DNA of 64,000 nt from an uncultured Gammaproteobacteria bacterium (GCA_937967995.1 CALBTB010000006.1:1-64000), one strand, 5' to 3'; shown: positions 50,859 through 61,943, numbered from the stretch's first letter. Notes: generated by a model from the sequence alone, not told the origin. A program made the numbers and translations.

Positions 50859-50883
50859 TGGGAAATAGTGGGAGAAGATGGCA
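50859..50883 (+). promoter_or_regulatory. MraZ operator repeats
   Basis: TGGGA, TGGGA and TGGCA start exactly 10 bases apart, each separated by 5 bases (50859, 50869, 50879). Direct TGGGN repeats with 5-base spacers just after the promoter are the known MraZ binding pattern in E. coli, so MraZ very probably represses its own operon here. The third copy is imperfect. Confidence 0.8.
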
Positions 50884-50906
50884 AAACTGCCTCAAGGGGA
50901 TAATGC

Positions 50907-51362
50907 GTGTTTAGAGGTGTCACGATTCTTAATCTCGACGCCAAGGGACGAATGGCTGTCCCAACCAAGTATCGAGATCGTTTGCAAACTCAGGGCGAGG
51001 GTCAGTTAGTGGTAACTCTCGACATGAGTGACCCCTGCCTGCTGATTTATCCCGTAACGGAATGGGAAGACATCGAACGCAAACTGGTACGCCTGCCCAG
51101 CCTGAACAAACAGGCGGCGAGATTGAAAAGGTTGCTACTGGGTCATGCTTCGGAAGTGGATCTGGATTCCCATGGACGCATTTTACTGCCGCCCGCCCTG
51201 CGCGAACTGGTCAACCTGGAAAAACGGGTCATTTTGCTCGGCCAGGGAAACAAGTTCGAGGTCTGGGATGAACAAACCTGGAACGCGCGTCGTGACGAGT
51301 GGCTGGATGAGACGGTGACGGATGAAGGACTGTCAGACGAGCTGGAATCGTTATCACTGTAA
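50907..51362 (+). CDS. mraZ: Transcriptional regulator MraZ
   Basis: AbrB-fold DNA-binding protein that represses the dcw operon. The 151 residues form two SpoVT-AbrB-like repeats: the first with [16 protein letters not shown] and the second with [16 protein letters not shown]. The start is GTG at 50907 with AAGGGGA 6 bases before it. Its operator lies in its own leader. rsmH follows after 5 bases. Confidence 0.97.
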   Translation: MFRGVTILNLDAKGRMAVPTKYRDRLQTQGEGQLVVTLDMSDPCLLIYPVTEWEDIERKLVRLPSLNKQAARLKRLLLGHASEVDLDSHGRILLPPALRELVNLEKRVILLGQGNKFEVWDEQTWNARRDEWLDETVTDEGLSDELESLSL

Positions 51363-51367
51363 AACCT

Positions 51368-52312
51368 GTGAATGCGCATGCTCATCAAACCGTGTTGTTG
51401 CAGGAGGCTGTCGATGCACTGCAAATCAAACCCGATGGGGTTTATGTGGATGGAACGTATGGTCGGGGAGGCCATAGCCAAATGATTCTGGAACGACTGT
51501 CAGAAAACGGGCGGTTGATCGTTATCGACAAAGACGCCGATGCCGTCGCCAGTGCGCAGGCGCGCCTGGGCGATGATCATCGTACCTATATATATAGAGA
51601 CAGCTTCGCCAAGATCGCACAGATTATAAGGAAATTGCCCGAAGAGCGGTTTTCGTCCCGACATGTTGACGGTATTTTGCTGGACCTGGGCGTGTCATCA
51701 CCGCAGCTGGATGAGGCCGAACGCGGATTCAGCTTTCGTAAGCAGGGCCCGCTGGACATGCGCATGGATCAGTCCGAGGGGCTCACCGCATCCGAGTGGC
51801 TGATGCAGGTTGATGAGCAGGAACTGGCCAACGTCATTCGTGATTACGGCGAGGAGCGGTTCAGCAAACGGGTCGCCCGTGCCATTGTGCGCGCCCGTGA
51901 AGAAGGCGAAATTTCAACGACACAGCAACTGGCGGCAATCGTTGCACAGGCGATTCCAACCCGCGAGCGTGGCAAGGACCCGGCAACGCGCACCTTTCAG
52001 GCCATTCGTATTTATCTCAATCGCGAGCTGGATGATCTCAGACAGTTTCTTGATGACGCGGTCGATCTGCTTAACGTGGGTGGCCGGCTGGTGATCATCA
52101 GTTTTCATTCGCTTGAAGATCGCATCGTTAAACGTTTTATGCGTAAACAGAGTCAGGGTGAACAGTTACCGCCCGATTTGCCTGTGCGTTATACAGACAT
52201 TAAAGCAAAACTGAAAATTATCGGTAAGGCCATCAAGCCGGGTGAAAAGGAAATCAATGAAAATGTACGTGCGCGTAGTGCCATCATGCGCGTCGCCGAG
52301 AGGTTGCACTGA
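51368..52312 (+). CDS. rsmH: 16S rRNA m4C1402 methyltransferase RsmH
   Basis: Adds the N4-methyl group to C1402 of 16S rRNA, the same nucleotide whose ribose RsmI methylates; both genes are within 2 kb here. The 314-residue protein starts with GTG and shows [13 protein letters not shown], the SAM motif [28 protein letters not shown] and [14 protein letters not shown]. It overlaps ftsL by one base. Confidence 0.97.
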   Translation: MNAHAHQTVLLQEAVDALQIKPDGVYVDGTYGRGGHSQMILERLSENGRLIVIDKDADAVASAQARLGDDHRTYIYRDSFAKIAQIIRKLPEERFSSRHVDGILLDLGVSSPQLDEAERGFSFRKQGPLDMRMDQSEGLTASEWLMQVDEQELANVIRDYGEERFSKRVARAIVRAREEGEISTTQQLAAIVAQAIPTRERGKDPATRTFQAIRIYLNRELDDLRQFLDDAVDLLNVGGRLVIISFHSLEDRIVKRFMRKQSQGEQLPPDLPVRYTDIKAKLKIIGKAIKPGEKEINENVRARSAIMRVAERLH

Positions 52313-52575
52313 TGATCAGGCTGATCAATGTCATGCTGGTTGCGGTGTTTATGGTTTCCGCGGTTGCGGTTGTTTATGCAAAGCATCGTAACCGAATGTT
52401 ATATACCGAGGTGCGTGCATTACAAAACGCACGTGATGATCTGAATGTGGACTGGGGTCGCTTACAGCTTGAGCAAAGTACCTGGGCGACACACAGCCGG
52501 ATTGAAGCCGTTGCACGTAAAAAACTGGGCATGCGTAGTCTTGATTATGGCGAGGTAGTCATTTTAAAACCATGA
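52312..52575 (+). CDS. ftsL: Cell division protein FtsL
   Basis: Small bitopic divisome protein that bridges FtsQB and FtsWI. The 87 residues have a membrane helix at about 3-23 and a leucine-zipper-like periplasmic coil ending with the conserved ARKKLGMRSLDYGEVV. It overlaps ftsI by 4 bases. Confidence 0.92.
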   Translation: MIRLINVMLVAVFMVSAVAVVYAKHRNRMLYTEVRALQNARDDLNVDWGRLQLEQSTWATHSRIEAVARKKLGMRSLDYGEVVILKP

Positions 52576-54290
52576 AAGAACAGGTCCACAAGCCGGCAAG
52601 TCGATTTCGGGTAGGTACCATCCTGCTGGTGGTATTCACTGTCCCTGTCGCGCTGGGTGTTCGTGCATTTGATCTGCATGTATCTGATCGGGATTTTCTG
52701 CAGGAGCAGGGTAACGCCCGTGCCATGCGTACAATTCCCGTGGTCGCGCATCGTGGCATGATTGTGGATCGTCATGGTGAACCGCTGGCTGTCAGTACAC
52801 CGGTGGATTCTATCTGGGCACAGCCACAGGAATTTAGCGTAACGCCGCAACAACTGGCCGGGCTATCCAAACTGCTTGATATTCCCAAGCATAAAGTCAG
52901 TCAGCTGATTAATGAGAAAAAACAGCAGAACAAGGAGTTTGTTTACCTGAAGCGTCGTATCAATCCGGCACTGGCACAAAAGGTCATGGAACTGGGAATT
53001 CCAGGCATCGCCTCGCTGCGCGAATATCGCCGTTACTATCCTACCGGTGAAGTATCAGCGCATGTAGTCGGATTTACCAACGTCGATGATATCGGTCAGG
53101 AGGGCATCGAACTTGCACGCGAACAATGGCTCAAGGGAACGGATGGTAGTCAACTGGTAATGCGTGATCGGCTGGGACGGGTTGTCAAACATATTGATCT
53201 GATCAAGTCACCCAAGCCTGGTAATGATCTGGTGTTAAGCCTGGATCGTCGCCTGCAATATCTCACGTACCGGGAACTCAAGCGTGCTGTATTTCAGCAT
53301 AAGGCAAAATCCGGTTCTGCCGTGATCCTGGATGTTCAGACCGGCGAGGTGCTGGCGATGGTCAATCAGCCCTCGTTTAATCCAAACAATCGTCATCAGT
53401 TCAAGGGTTACCGTTACCGTAATCGTGTCGTCACGGATACTTTTGAGCCGGGTTCTACCGTCAAGCCATTTACAATTGTTGCTGCGCTGGAAACCGGTCG
53501 ATTTAAACCACATACCGTCATTGATACCACACCGGGATTTATGAAGGTGGGTACGAACGTTGTACGTGATATTCGTAATTACGGTCGAATCGATCTGTCC
53601 AGCATTATTCAGAAATCCAGCAATGTCGGTGCCAGTAAAATTGCCCTGGCGATCGATCCGAAAAAGCTATTCGATATACACGAACGAATCGGTTTTGGTG
53701 ATCTGACACAGAGTCACTTCCCGGGTGAAGCAACCGGTGCGTTACATCATCCGCGTATCTGGCGGGATATTGAACGCGCAACGCTTTCTTATGGTTATGG
53801 CCTGTCTGTCACAACGCTGCAACTGGCTCGTGCCTACCTGGTGCTGGCCAGTGACGGATACATCAAGCCCGTCAGCTTTGAATTGCAGACGAGTACAGTA
53901 AAAGGTGAACAGGTCATTCCGGCCAAATACACACACCAGGTTCGAAAAATGTTGCAGGCCGTGGTTGAAGACGGTGGCACAGCGACCAAGGCCCAGGTGC
54001 CGGGATATCGTGTGGCCGGCAAGACCGGTACGGTCAAGAAAGTCGGTCCCAATGGCTATACAGACGATAAATATGTTTCAACCTTTGTTGGCATTGCGCC
54101 GGCAGATAATCCACGTCTGGTCATGGCGATTACCATTCATGAGCCGCGCGGTGAACATTATTATGGTGGTGAAGTGGCCGCGCCGGTTTTTGGCGCCGTC
54201 ATGGCCGGTGCACTGCGGTTGCTGGATATACCTCCCGACGTATTACCGGCAAACACGCTGAATCTTGCACACGTAGGAGGGCAGCAATGA
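52572..54290 (+). CDS. ftsI: Septal peptidoglycan transpeptidase FtsI (PBP3)
   Basis: Class B penicillin-binding protein that crosslinks septal peptidoglycan. The 572 residues comprise one N-terminal membrane helix (about 15-33), a pedestal domain and a transpeptidase domain with STVK (in EPGSTVKPF), SSN (in QKSSNVGASK) and KTG (in AGKTGTVKK). It acts with FtsW encoded further along the cluster. Confidence 0.97.
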   Translation: MKEQVHKPASRFRVGTILLVVFTVPVALGVRAFDLHVSDRDFLQEQGNARAMRTIPVVAHRGMIVDRHGEPLAVSTPVDSIWAQPQEFSVTPQQLAGLSKLLDIPKHKVSQLINEKKQQNKEFVYLKRRINPALAQKVMELGIPGIASLREYRRYYPTGEVSAHVVGFTNVDDIGQEGIELAREQWLKGTDGSQLVMRDRLGRVVKHIDLIKSPKPGNDLVLSLDRRLQYLTYRELKRAVFQHKAKSGSAVILDVQTGEVLAMVNQPSFNPNNRHQFKGYRYRNRVVTDTFEPGSTVKPFTIVAALETGRFKPHTVIDTTPGFMKVGTNVVRDIRNYGRIDLSSIIQKSSNVGASKIALAIDPKKLFDIHERIGFGDLTQSHFPGEATGALHHPRIWRDIERATLSYGYGLSVTTLQLARAYLVLASDGYIKPVSFELQTSTVKGEQVIPAKYTHQVRKMLQAVVEDGGTATKAQVPGYRVAGKTGTVKKVGPNGYTDDKYVSTFVGIAPADNPRLVMAITIHEPRGEHYYGGEVAAPVFGAVMAGALRLLDIPPDVLPANTLNLAHVGGQQ

Positions 54291-55813
54291 TGAGTTCGCC
54301 CGACAAACGTGACTTTATCAGTCTGAATACATTACTGGACGGCATTGTCGCTTTAACACAGGAATTCCATATTCAGATTAACCGGCTGGTCATGGACAGC
54401 CGAATCGTGCAGGCAGGTGATCTGTTTATAGCGCTACCGGGGTTAACATCAGACGGCCGTGATTATATTGATGATGCGATTGAGCGTGGAGCGCGCGCGA
54501 TTCTGTGGCAATGTGAACAGGGTGCTGTTCCTATTCCGGTCTCGTGGCGACCGTCGAGTTCGGGTAACAGGGTGCCGGTTATTGCCATTGAAGATTTGAC
54601 AAACAAGGTCGGCGTTCTCGCCGACCGTTTCTATCATAGCCCGTCAAAATCCCTGTATGCCATCGGGATCACCGGCACAAATGGTAAAACCTCGTGCAGT
54701 CATTTTATCGCGCAGGCCGTCGAGCCTTATTCCCATTGCGGAGTGATTGGCACGATGGGCTGGGGTTTCACGCACGCCTTGCAAGCTTCCACGCATACCA
54801 CGCCGGATGCTATCACCTGTCACTACTGGTTACGCAATATGCTCGACGCCGGTGCAAAATCTGTCGCGATGGAAGTGTCATCCCATGCTCTCGATCAGGG
54901 CAGGGTCGCCGGTATTCACTTTGATTGTGCCGTGTTTACGAATCTCAGTCATGATCATCTTGACTATCACGGTGATATGGAGAGTTACGGTAATGCAAAA
55001 CGAAAACTGTTCCAGCTCGACAGTATTCAGCACCTGGTGATTAACGTAGACGATCCGTTTGGCCAGGAACTGGCAAGTCAGAATTCGGCCAATAAAAACC
55101 TGTTACGTTATGGACTGGATCGTTATAACTCGCCCGATATAAGTGCCACTGATATCGAGGCGGATGAGTCAGGTACCCGCTTTACTTTGCTTACACGCGA
55201 TAGTCGCAGTGAGGTACACACGCATATTTACGGCCTGTTCAATGTTTATAACCTGCTGGCCACGGCAGGTGTCATGCTATCGATGGATATGTCACTCGAG
55301 CAAATCGTGCATCGTTTGTCGTCACTTGATGGTATCGAAGGTCGTCTGGAAGTGATTGGTGAGACAGGTAAACCGGTATTTGTGATTGATTATGCACATA
55401 CGCCGGATGCACTCGAACAGGCAATTGAAGCGATTCAACAGCACTTCAAGGGAAATATCTGGTGCGTGGTCGGATGTGGTGGAGACCGTGACAGACAAAA
55501 ACGACCCGCCATGGGCGCTATTGCAGAACGATATGCGGACCGCGTAGTGATTACCTCGGATAACCCACGCACTGAGTCGCCACAGGTTATTGCGGATAAC
55601 ATGCTGGCAGGAATGGAGAAACCGGATTCAGCTGTTGTCGAACTGGATCGCAAGCTGGCGATTCAGTATGCATTTGAAAATGCCAATGATACAGATGTGA
55701 TACTGGTTGCCGGCAAAGGCCATGAAGACTACCAGATCATCGGTAACCAGAAATATCCATTCAGTGACAAGGCTATCATCAAAACCTTGCTGCAAGAGGG
55801 TTCCGATGAATAA
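54287..55813 (+). CDS. murE: UDP-MurNAc-tripeptide synthetase (MurE)
   Basis: Adds the third stem-peptide residue. ATP-binding GITGTNGKTSCSHF is at about residues 125-138, and the substrate-binding DNPRTE motif is the pattern for meso-diaminopimelate rather than lysine. The 508-residue length is usual. The gene overlaps ftsI by 4 and murF by 8 bases. Confidence 0.97.
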   Translation: MMSSPDKRDFISLNTLLDGIVALTQEFHIQINRLVMDSRIVQAGDLFIALPGLTSDGRDYIDDAIERGARAILWQCEQGAVPIPVSWRPSSSGNRVPVIAIEDLTNKVGVLADRFYHSPSKSLYAIGITGTNGKTSCSHFIAQAVEPYSHCGVIGTMGWGFTHALQASTHTTPDAITCHYWLRNMLDAGAKSVAMEVSSHALDQGRVAGIHFDCAVFTNLSHDHLDYHGDMESYGNAKRKLFQLDSIQHLVINVDDPFGQELASQNSANKNLLRYGLDRYNSPDISATDIEADESGTRFTLLTRDSRSEVHTHIYGLFNVYNLLATAGVMLSMDMSLEQIVHRLSSLDGIEGRLEVIGETGKPVFVIDYAHTPDALEQAIEAIQQHFKGNIWCVVGCGGDRDRQKRPAMGAIAERYADRVVITSDNPRTESPQVIADNMLAGMEKPDSAVVELDRKLAIQYAFENANDTDVILVAGKGHEDYQIIGNQKYPFSDKAIIKTLLQEGSDE

Positions 55814-57170
55814 CGCCAATCACACATGGACACTTTCACAGGTTGCGCAGGCCGTTAACGGTGAACGCTTTGGTGATGATGTGCATTTCAGTGGTGTCAG
55901 CACGGACTCACGCAGTATTGGTGCCGGTGAATTGTTTGTTGCGCTGGTAGGTCCCAATTTCAATGGCAACGAATTTGTATCACACGCCGCAAGTCGTGGT
56001 GCTGCGGCTGTTGTTGTTTCAGAACAGGTCAATACACCGTTACCGGGTGTGGTGGTGAACGATACACGAATTGCACTGGGATTACTGGCATCGGCCTGGC
56101 GCGATCAGTTTTCCTATCCGGTAATTGCAATAACCGGCAGCAACGGCAAAACCACCGTCAAGGAAATGATGGCTTCCATCATGCGTTGTGAGAAAAATAC
56201 GCTGGCAACGCGCGGTAATCTGAATAATGACTTCGGAGTGCCGTTAACCCTGTTGCGCATGACGGCGGCCCATGAAGCGGCCATTATCGAGATGGGCGCC
56301 AATCATCATGGTGAAATTAAATATCTCACTGAAATGGCAAAACCGAATGTGGCACTGATTACCAATGCCGGACCGGCACACCTGGAAGGTTTTGGTGATC
56401 TGAAAGGTGTGTCACGCGCCAAGGGTGAAATATACAGTGGCCTGTCATCATCCGGTACTGCAATTATTAATGCGGATGATCAGTTTGCTGACTACTGGCG
56501 CTCCCTGAATACTGACCGCAAGGTATTGACCTTCGGCCTGAAGCAACCGGCCGATGTGACTGCCAGTTATGAAACGACCCTGTTAACGACAAAACTTTCC
56601 ATGCGTACACCTGCCGGAACTGTTTCAGTTGATTTGCCGATGCCGGGTGAGCATAGCGTATTAAACGCACTGGCTGCGACGGCCGCCTGTATCGCCGCGG
56701 GTGCATCACTGGATTCCGTCAAGGCAGGTCTGGAGAATCTGCAAAAGGTTTCCGGACGATTTCAGGTACGTAAAGGAAAAGCAGGCAGCCGAATCATTGA
56801 TGACACCTACAACGCCAATCCGGCGTCTCTCAAGGCGGCCCTGGACGTTCTGCGAAACATGCCGGGACATCATTTCCTGGCTATCGGTGATATGGGTGAG
56901 CTGGGTAATAACGCTGAACAAATGCACCGCGATGCTGGCAGACAGGCAAAGGATTCCGGTGTCAATCGACTTTATGCCATTGGAAAGTACGCCCGTTTTA
57001 TTACCCAGAGTTTTGGTAAAGACGCCGAAGAATTTAATGATCACGTGTCCATGATTTCAGCAATCAACGACGAGCTGAATCCGGACGTAACTTTACTGGT
57101 GAAGGGATCCCGGTTAATGCATATGGAGAAAGTTGTCGATGCGCTGGTGGCTAACGGGGAGAATCAATAG
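55806..57170 (+). CDS. murF: UDP-MurNAc-pentapeptide synthetase (MurF)
   Basis: Adds D-Ala-D-Ala to the tripeptide precursor. The ATP motif ITGSNGKTTVKEMM is at about residues 109-122; RGNLNNDFGVPLTLL and DDTYNANPASLKAAL are family signatures. The ATG at 55806 gives the normal 454 residues; the open frame back to 55707 lies inside murE and is ignored. mraY begins directly after the stop. Confidence 0.97.
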   Translation: MNNANHTWTLSQVAQAVNGERFGDDVHFSGVSTDSRSIGAGELFVALVGPNFNGNEFVSHAASRGAAAVVVSEQVNTPLPGVVVNDTRIALGLLASAWRDQFSYPVIAITGSNGKTTVKEMMASIMRCEKNTLATRGNLNNDFGVPLTLLRMTAAHEAAIIEMGANHHGEIKYLTEMAKPNVALITNAGPAHLEGFGDLKGVSRAKGEIYSGLSSSGTAIINADDQFADYWRSLNTDRKVLTFGLKQPADVTASYETTLLTTKLSMRTPAGTVSVDLPMPGEHSVLNALAATAACIAAGASLDSVKAGLENLQKVSGRFQVRKGKAGSRIIDDTYNANPASLKAALDVLRNMPGHHFLAIGDMGELGNNAEQMHRDAGRQAKDSGVNRLYAIGKYARFITQSFGKDAEEFNDHVSMISAINDELNPDVTLLVKGSRLMHMEKVVDALVANGENQ

Positions 57171-58253
57171 ATGCTGTTCCATCTTACAGAATACCTTCAG
57201 CAATATTACAGCGGATTTAATGTATTTAATTACCTGACACTGCGCGCGATCCTCGGTGTGCTTACTGCATTGCTGATTTCGTTCATTGTCGGGCCATATA
57301 TGATTCGAAAATTAAGCGTATATAAAATCGGCCAGATGGTGCGCGACGACGGTCCGGAAACGCATTTCTCAAAAGCCGGAACACCCACGATGGGCGGTGC
57401 ATTGATTCTGGTTGCCGTCCTGGTCTCGACCATTTTATGGGCTGACCTGGGTAACCGGCATATCTGGGTGCTGGTTGCCACGCTGGTGGGATTTGGTGCG
57501 ATTGGCTGGGTCGATGATTACAAGAAGCTGGTCAGGCAAAACCCCGAAGGTTTGAAAGCACGCTACAAGTACCTGTGGCAATCCATTTTTGCCATTGTCA
57601 TTGCCATCTATCTGTTTAATACAGCGACACCGACAGAAACGAAACTGATTGTGCCGTTTTTCAAGAACGTGGCGATTCCGCTGGGCATTATTTCATTTGT
57701 CGTTGTGACTTACTTTGTCATCGTCGGCAGTAGTAATGCTGTCAACCTGACAGACGGACTGGATGGCCTGGCAATTCTTCCTACCGTCATGGTGGGTGGT
57801 GCGCTGGGTATCTTTGCGTATGCAAGTGGCAACACAAACTTTTCACAATATCTGTCGATTCCCTATATTCCGGGTGTTGGCGAACTGGTGGTGTTTTGTG
57901 GTGCACTGGTCGGGGCAGGTCTGGGATTTTTATGGTTTAACACCTACCCGGCACAGGTATTCATGGGTGATATCGGTGCGCTGGCACTGGGCGCAGCGCT
58001 AGGTGTGGTTGCTGTCATGGTTCGCCAGGAACTGGTGCTGTTCATCATGGGTGGTGTGTTCGTCATCGAAGCCGTATCGGTCATTTTACAGGTCGCATCA
58101 TTCAAGCTTACCGGCAAGCGCATTTTCAGAATGGCGCCACTGCATCATCATTTTGAATTAAAAGGCTGGCCGGAGCCGCGTGTGATCGTTCGGTTCTGGA
58201 TTATTACGGTCATTCTTGTGTTGATCGGACTGGCGACATTAAAGATTCGTTAA
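57171..58253 (+). CDS. mraY: Phospho-MurNAc-pentapeptide translocase (MraY)
   Basis: Makes lipid I from UDP-MurNAc-pentapeptide and undecaprenyl phosphate in the inner membrane. The 360-residue protein has ten membrane helices, the aspartate pair in GWVDDYKKL, the [10 protein letters not shown] loop with the catalytic region, and [13 protein letters not shown]. It needs no signal peptide. Confidence 0.98.
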   Translation: MLFHLTEYLQQYYSGFNVFNYLTLRAILGVLTALLISFIVGPYMIRKLSVYKIGQMVRDDGPETHFSKAGTPTMGGALILVAVLVSTILWADLGNRHIWVLVATLVGFGAIGWVDDYKKLVRQNPEGLKARYKYLWQSIFAIVIAIYLFNTATPTETKLIVPFFKNVAIPLGIISFVVVTYFVIVGSSNAVNLTDGLDGLAILPTVMVGGALGIFAYASGNTNFSQYLSIPYIPGVGELVVFCGALVGAGLGFLWFNTYPAQVFMGDIGALALGAALGVVAVMVRQELVLFIMGGVFVIEAVSVILQVASFKLTGKRIFRMAPLHHHFELKGWPEPRVIVRFWIITVILVLIGLATLKIR

Positions 58254-58264
58254 CAGGTGCAATA

Positions 58265-59659
58265 GTGCTGACAATGCCAAAAGACAGACAACAGACAATA
58301 TGTGCCGATATTTTTACCGGTAAACGGGTGCTTGTTATAGGCCTGGGTAAAACCGGCCTGTCCTGCGTGCGTTTTCTGGCGCAACGTGGTGTCGATGTCG
58401 CTGTTACCGATACAAGAGAAAAGCCCGCTGAGCTGGAAAACCTGCGCAGTCAGTATCCTGATGTGGCTGTATTTGTCGGCGGATTGAGTCAGGAAGCGAT
58501 CGACAGCGCGGATATCCTGTTGGTCAGCCCCGGGTTATCGATCAATACACCGCAAATTGCATCAGCCAGTGCATCCGGTAAGCCGGTTATCGGGGATATT
58601 GAGTTGTTTGCTCAATGTACAACAAAACCAGTCATCGCCATAACCGGTTCGAATGGTAAAAGTACAGTGACGCAACTGGTCGGTGAGATGGCCAGAATAT
58701 CAAAGCGTCAAGTGGCCGTCGGTGGAAACATCGGTGTGCCGGTACTGGACCTGGTCGAGCAGGATGATGAATTCGATCTTTATGTTCTCGAGTTATCAAG
58801 TTTTCAACTCGAAACGACACACACACTCAATCCGGTTGCAGCAGTGGTGTTGAATGTCAGTGAAGATCACATGGATCGCTATGCTTCGTATGACGAATAC
58901 GCGCAGGCAAAACGGCGTATTCATCAGGGCGACGGCATCATCATTCAGAACCTGGATGAAACTTATCTGGAAACATTACTGGCGGATGTGGATAACGATC
59001 GAAAGCGGATTCGTTTCAGTATCGATCCACAAAACACGCAGCGTGATTTTGGTGTGGCGATGCTTGATGGTCAGGCCTGGCTGGCCAAGGACGATAATCC
59101 ATTGATCCCTGTCGACAGTCTCGCTATCAAGGGGTTGCATAACGTATCCAATGCACTCGCCGCACTGGCACTGGGTGCAGCCGTGGGTTTGCCCATGCCG
59201 GCCATGCTGGAAGCCTTGCAGCAGTTTACCGGCCTGCCACATCGTACCCAGTGGGTTGTCGAGATAGAAGGCGTTAACTGGTTTAATGACTCAAAGGCGA
59301 CCAATGTCGGTGCAACCATCGCGGCAGTTAAAGGCCTTTCAAATTACAGACTGATTTTGATTATGGGTGGGCAGGGCAAAAATCAGGATTTTTCAGCATT
59401 AGCGGATGTGTTTGCTGATCGCGTTCAACATGTTTTCCTGCTGGGTGTCGATGCTGAACAGATCGCCAGGGTGCTTGGTCACCACATTGCACATACACAT
59501 GTCGACTCCATGCAGCAGGCCGTGAAGCAGGCACATGAAATGGTCAGACCGGGCGATGCAGTTCTGCTTTCACCCGCCTGTGCCAGTTTCGATATGTTCG
59601 ATGGGTATGAGCATCGAGGCCGGGTGTTTTGTGATGCGGTACAGGAGTTAATCTCATGA
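58265..59659 (+). CDS. murD: UDP-MurNAc-L-Ala:D-Glu ligase (MurD)
   Basis: Adds D-glutamate to the muramyl precursor. The ATP motif is ITGSNGKSTVTQL (about 127-139); WFNDSKATN and LSPACASFDMF are conserved. The GTG at 58265 is preferred because AGGTG lies 6 bases upstream; the ATG at 58274 is too far from it. The end overlaps ftsW by 4 bases. Confidence 0.97.
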   Translation: MLTMPKDRQQTICADIFTGKRVLVIGLGKTGLSCVRFLAQRGVDVAVTDTREKPAELENLRSQYPDVAVFVGGLSQEAIDSADILLVSPGLSINTPQIASASASGKPVIGDIELFAQCTTKPVIAITGSNGKSTVTQLVGEMARISKRQVAVGGNIGVPVLDLVEQDDEFDLYVLELSSFQLETTHTLNPVAAVVLNVSEDHMDRYASYDEYAQAKRRIHQGDGIIIQNLDETYLETLLADVDNDRKRIRFSIDPQNTQRDFGVAMLDGQAWLAKDDNPLIPVDSLAIKGLHNVSNALAALALGAAVGLPMPAMLEALQQFTGLPHRTQWVVEIEGVNWFNDSKATNVGATIAAVKGLSNYRLILIMGGQGKNQDFSALADVFADRVQHVFLLGVDAEQIARVLGHHIAHTHVDSMQQAVKQAHEMVRPGDAVLLSPACASFDMFDGYEHRGRVFCDAVQELIS

Positions 59660-60858
59660 GCCCGGTCATCACATCCTATATGCATAACGCGTTCAAACAG
59701 ACGGCGCGTAGTGGGCCATCCGTCATGACGGCAGATTACTGGTTACTTGGTTCGTCGCTGGCGCTGTTGATTATTGGATTGATCATGGTCGGTTCGGCTT
59801 CTGTGTCGATTGCGGAGAGCAAACTGGGTGAGCCGTTTTATTTCCTGTGGCGCCAGTTGCTGTTTACCGGTATTGGATTACTGACTGCCTTTATCGTTAT
59901 TCGCATTCCAATGACATTCTGGCAGGAAATCGGACCAGCGCTGGTCATCATCAGCCTGTTATTGCTGGTCATGGTGTTTGTGCCCGGTCTGGGTAAGGAA
60001 GTTAACGGCAGTACTCGCTGGATTGTTATGGGCAGTTTTAATCTGCAGGCATCGGAATTCGTCAAACTGTTTATGGTGTTGTACCTCGCCGGTTATCTGG
60101 TGCGACACAACGAAGCAGTACGACAAAGTGCAGGCGGATTCCTGCGGCCACTGGCACTGTTGATGGTGGTCATGTTACTGCTGCTGCTGGAACCGGATTT
60201 TGGTGCAGCGGCTGTACTGATCTGTACCGCGATGGCCATGATCTGGCTGGCCGGTGTGCGCATCAGTCAGTTTCTCCTGCTGATCATTGTTGTGAGCATA
60301 GCACTGGCTTTACTTGTGTATTCATCCGAATACCGCATGCAACGACTGACGGCATTTTTAAATCCATGGGCAGATCCATTCAATAGCGGTTTTCAGCTTA
60401 CCCAGGCCCTGATTGCCTTTGGCCGGGGTGAATGGCTGGGTGTCGGCCTGGGTGGCAGTGTGCAAAAACTGTTTTATTTACCGGAAGCCCATACTGATTT
60501 TCTGTTTGCCGTCATGGCAGAGGAACTGGGTCTGCTGGGTGTATTACTGGTGATTGGGTTATTTACGATCCTGATTTATCGCGCCATCAAGATTGGACGC
60601 AATGCCGAAAACCGCGAACGGCCTTTTTCCGGTTACGTGGCCTATGGTCTGGGAATCTGGATTGGTTTACAGGCCTTTATCAATATCGGTGTGAACATGG
60701 GTGTTCTGCCAACCAAAGGTCTGACGCTGCCATTCATGAGTTATGGCGGCAGCAGTATCCTGGTGATGTGTATTGTGATCGCGATGCTGGTACGTATCGA
60801 TTATGAAACACGCAAAGAGGATCGGGTCGTGCAGCGCAAAGGTGACAAAGTATGGTAA
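59656..60858 (+). CDS. ftsW: Septal peptidoglycan glycosyltransferase FtsW
   Basis: SEDS-family polymerase of septal peptidoglycan, partner of FtsI. The 400-residue protein has about ten membrane helices, starting near residue 32; a short cytosolic head precedes them. The GFQLTQALIAFGRGEWLGVGLG stretch, EAHTDFLFAVMAEE and the C-terminal LPFMSYGGSS are signatures. The gene overlaps murD by 4 and murG by 7 bases. Confidence 0.97.
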   Translation: MSPVITSYMHNAFKQTARSGPSVMTADYWLLGSSLALLIIGLIMVGSASVSIAESKLGEPFYFLWRQLLFTGIGLLTAFIVIRIPMTFWQEIGPALVIISLLLLVMVFVPGLGKEVNGSTRWIVMGSFNLQASEFVKLFMVLYLAGYLVRHNEAVRQSAGGFLRPLALLMVVMLLLLLEPDFGAAAVLICTAMAMIWLAGVRISQFLLLIIVVSIALALLVYSSEYRMQRLTAFLNPWADPFNSGFQLTQALIAFGRGEWLGVGLGGSVQKLFYLPEAHTDFLFAVMAEELGLLGVLLVIGLFTILIYRAIKIGRNAENRERPFSGYVAYGLGIWIGLQAFINIGVNMGVLPTKGLTLPFMSYGGSSILVMCIVIAMLVRIDYETRKEDRVVQRKGDKVW

Positions 60859-61943
60859 CGCATTCTGTTACAGCCCTGGTCATGGCCGGTGGCACCGGTG
60901 GGCATGTTTTTCCGGCGCTCGCCGTGGCGGAAGCGTTGCGTTCGCAGGGCATTCAGGTTCACTGGCTTGGTACCCGTCGTGGCATGGAAGCGGGCGTGGT
61001 TCCCGGATCAGGAATTGAAATCAGTTACATCGAGATTGGTGGTTTGCGTGGTAAAGGATTACTGAAGTGGGTTACGGCGCCGTTCAAAATTTTACAGGCG
61101 ACCTATAGTGCCATGAAAATTATTGCATCGATTAAACCGGATGTTGTACTGGGCATGGGTGGTTTTGTAACCGGGCCAGGTGGACTGGCATCACGCATAA
61201 TGGGTAAACCGCTGGTCATTCATGAACAAAATGCCATTGCCGGATTAACCAATAAATTGTTGAGTAAAATTGCCAGTCGTGTCCTGCAGGCCTTCCCGGG
61301 TACGTTCAGTGGCACTGACAGGGTTTTTCATACGGGCAACCCGGTGCGTGAATCCATTAACAGGCTGGATAAACCCGACACTCGATATTCTGCGCGTGAA
61401 GGTAATTTACAAATCCTGGTTGTCGGTGGCAGCCTCGGCGCACAGGCGCTGAACGAAACCGTACCCGATGCACTGGCGATGATTGAAGAGCCACAACGAC
61501 CGATTGTCTGGCACCAGAGTGGCCGAAATAAACTACAGGCGACTGAAGCACGCTATAAAGAGAATAACATCGATGCAAGAACCGTCGAATTTATCGATGA
61601 CATGCACGAGGCGTATGGCTGGGCCGATCTGATCATTTGCCGCGCCGGTGCCATGACGGTTACTGAAATCAGCAATGCCGGCATTGCCTCTATCCTGGTT
61701 CCTTATCCTTATGCCGTCGATGATCACCAGAGCGCAAATGCACGTTATCTGGCAAATGCCGGTGCTGCGATTCTGATTCAGCAGGTTGAATTGACACCGC
61801 GCCGTCTGGCGGATGAACTTTTACATCTGATTTCTGCCGGACGCACGGAACTCATGGCCATGGCGAACCGTGCCCTGACGCTGGCACGACCGGATGCCAC
61901 GCAAACCGTTGCGCAACACTGTCTGGAGGTGGCGCATGGTTAA
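60852..61943 (+). CDS. murG: Lipid II synthase (MurG)
   Basis: Peripheral GT28 glycosyltransferase that adds GlcNAc to lipid I. The N-terminal [16 protein letters not shown] is the glycine-rich loop; [13 protein letters not shown] and [12 protein letters not shown] are the UDP-GlcNAc binding motifs of the C domain. The 363-residue length is normal. The end overlaps murC by 8 bases. Confidence 0.98.
   Translation: MVTHSVTALVMAGGTGGHVFPALAVAEALRSQGIQVHWLGTRRGMEAGVVPGSGIEISYIEIGGLRGKGLLKWVTAPFKILQATYSAMKIIASIKPDVVLGMGGFVTGPGGLASRIMGKPLVIHEQNAIAGLTNKLLSKIASRVLQAFPGTFSGTDRVFHTGNPVRESINRLDKPDTRYSAREGNLQILVVGGSLGAQALNETVPDALAMIEEPQRPIVWHQSGRNKLQATEARYKENNIDARTVEFIDDMHEAYGWADLIICRAGAMTVTEISNAGIASILVPYPYAVDDHQSANARYLANAGAAILIQQVELTPRRLADELLHLISAGRTELMAMANRALTLARPDATQTVAQHCLEVAHG

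Noticed and set aside
55707..55805. Upstream extension of the murF frame
   Set aside because: It lies inside murE; the ATG at 55806 gives the normal family start.
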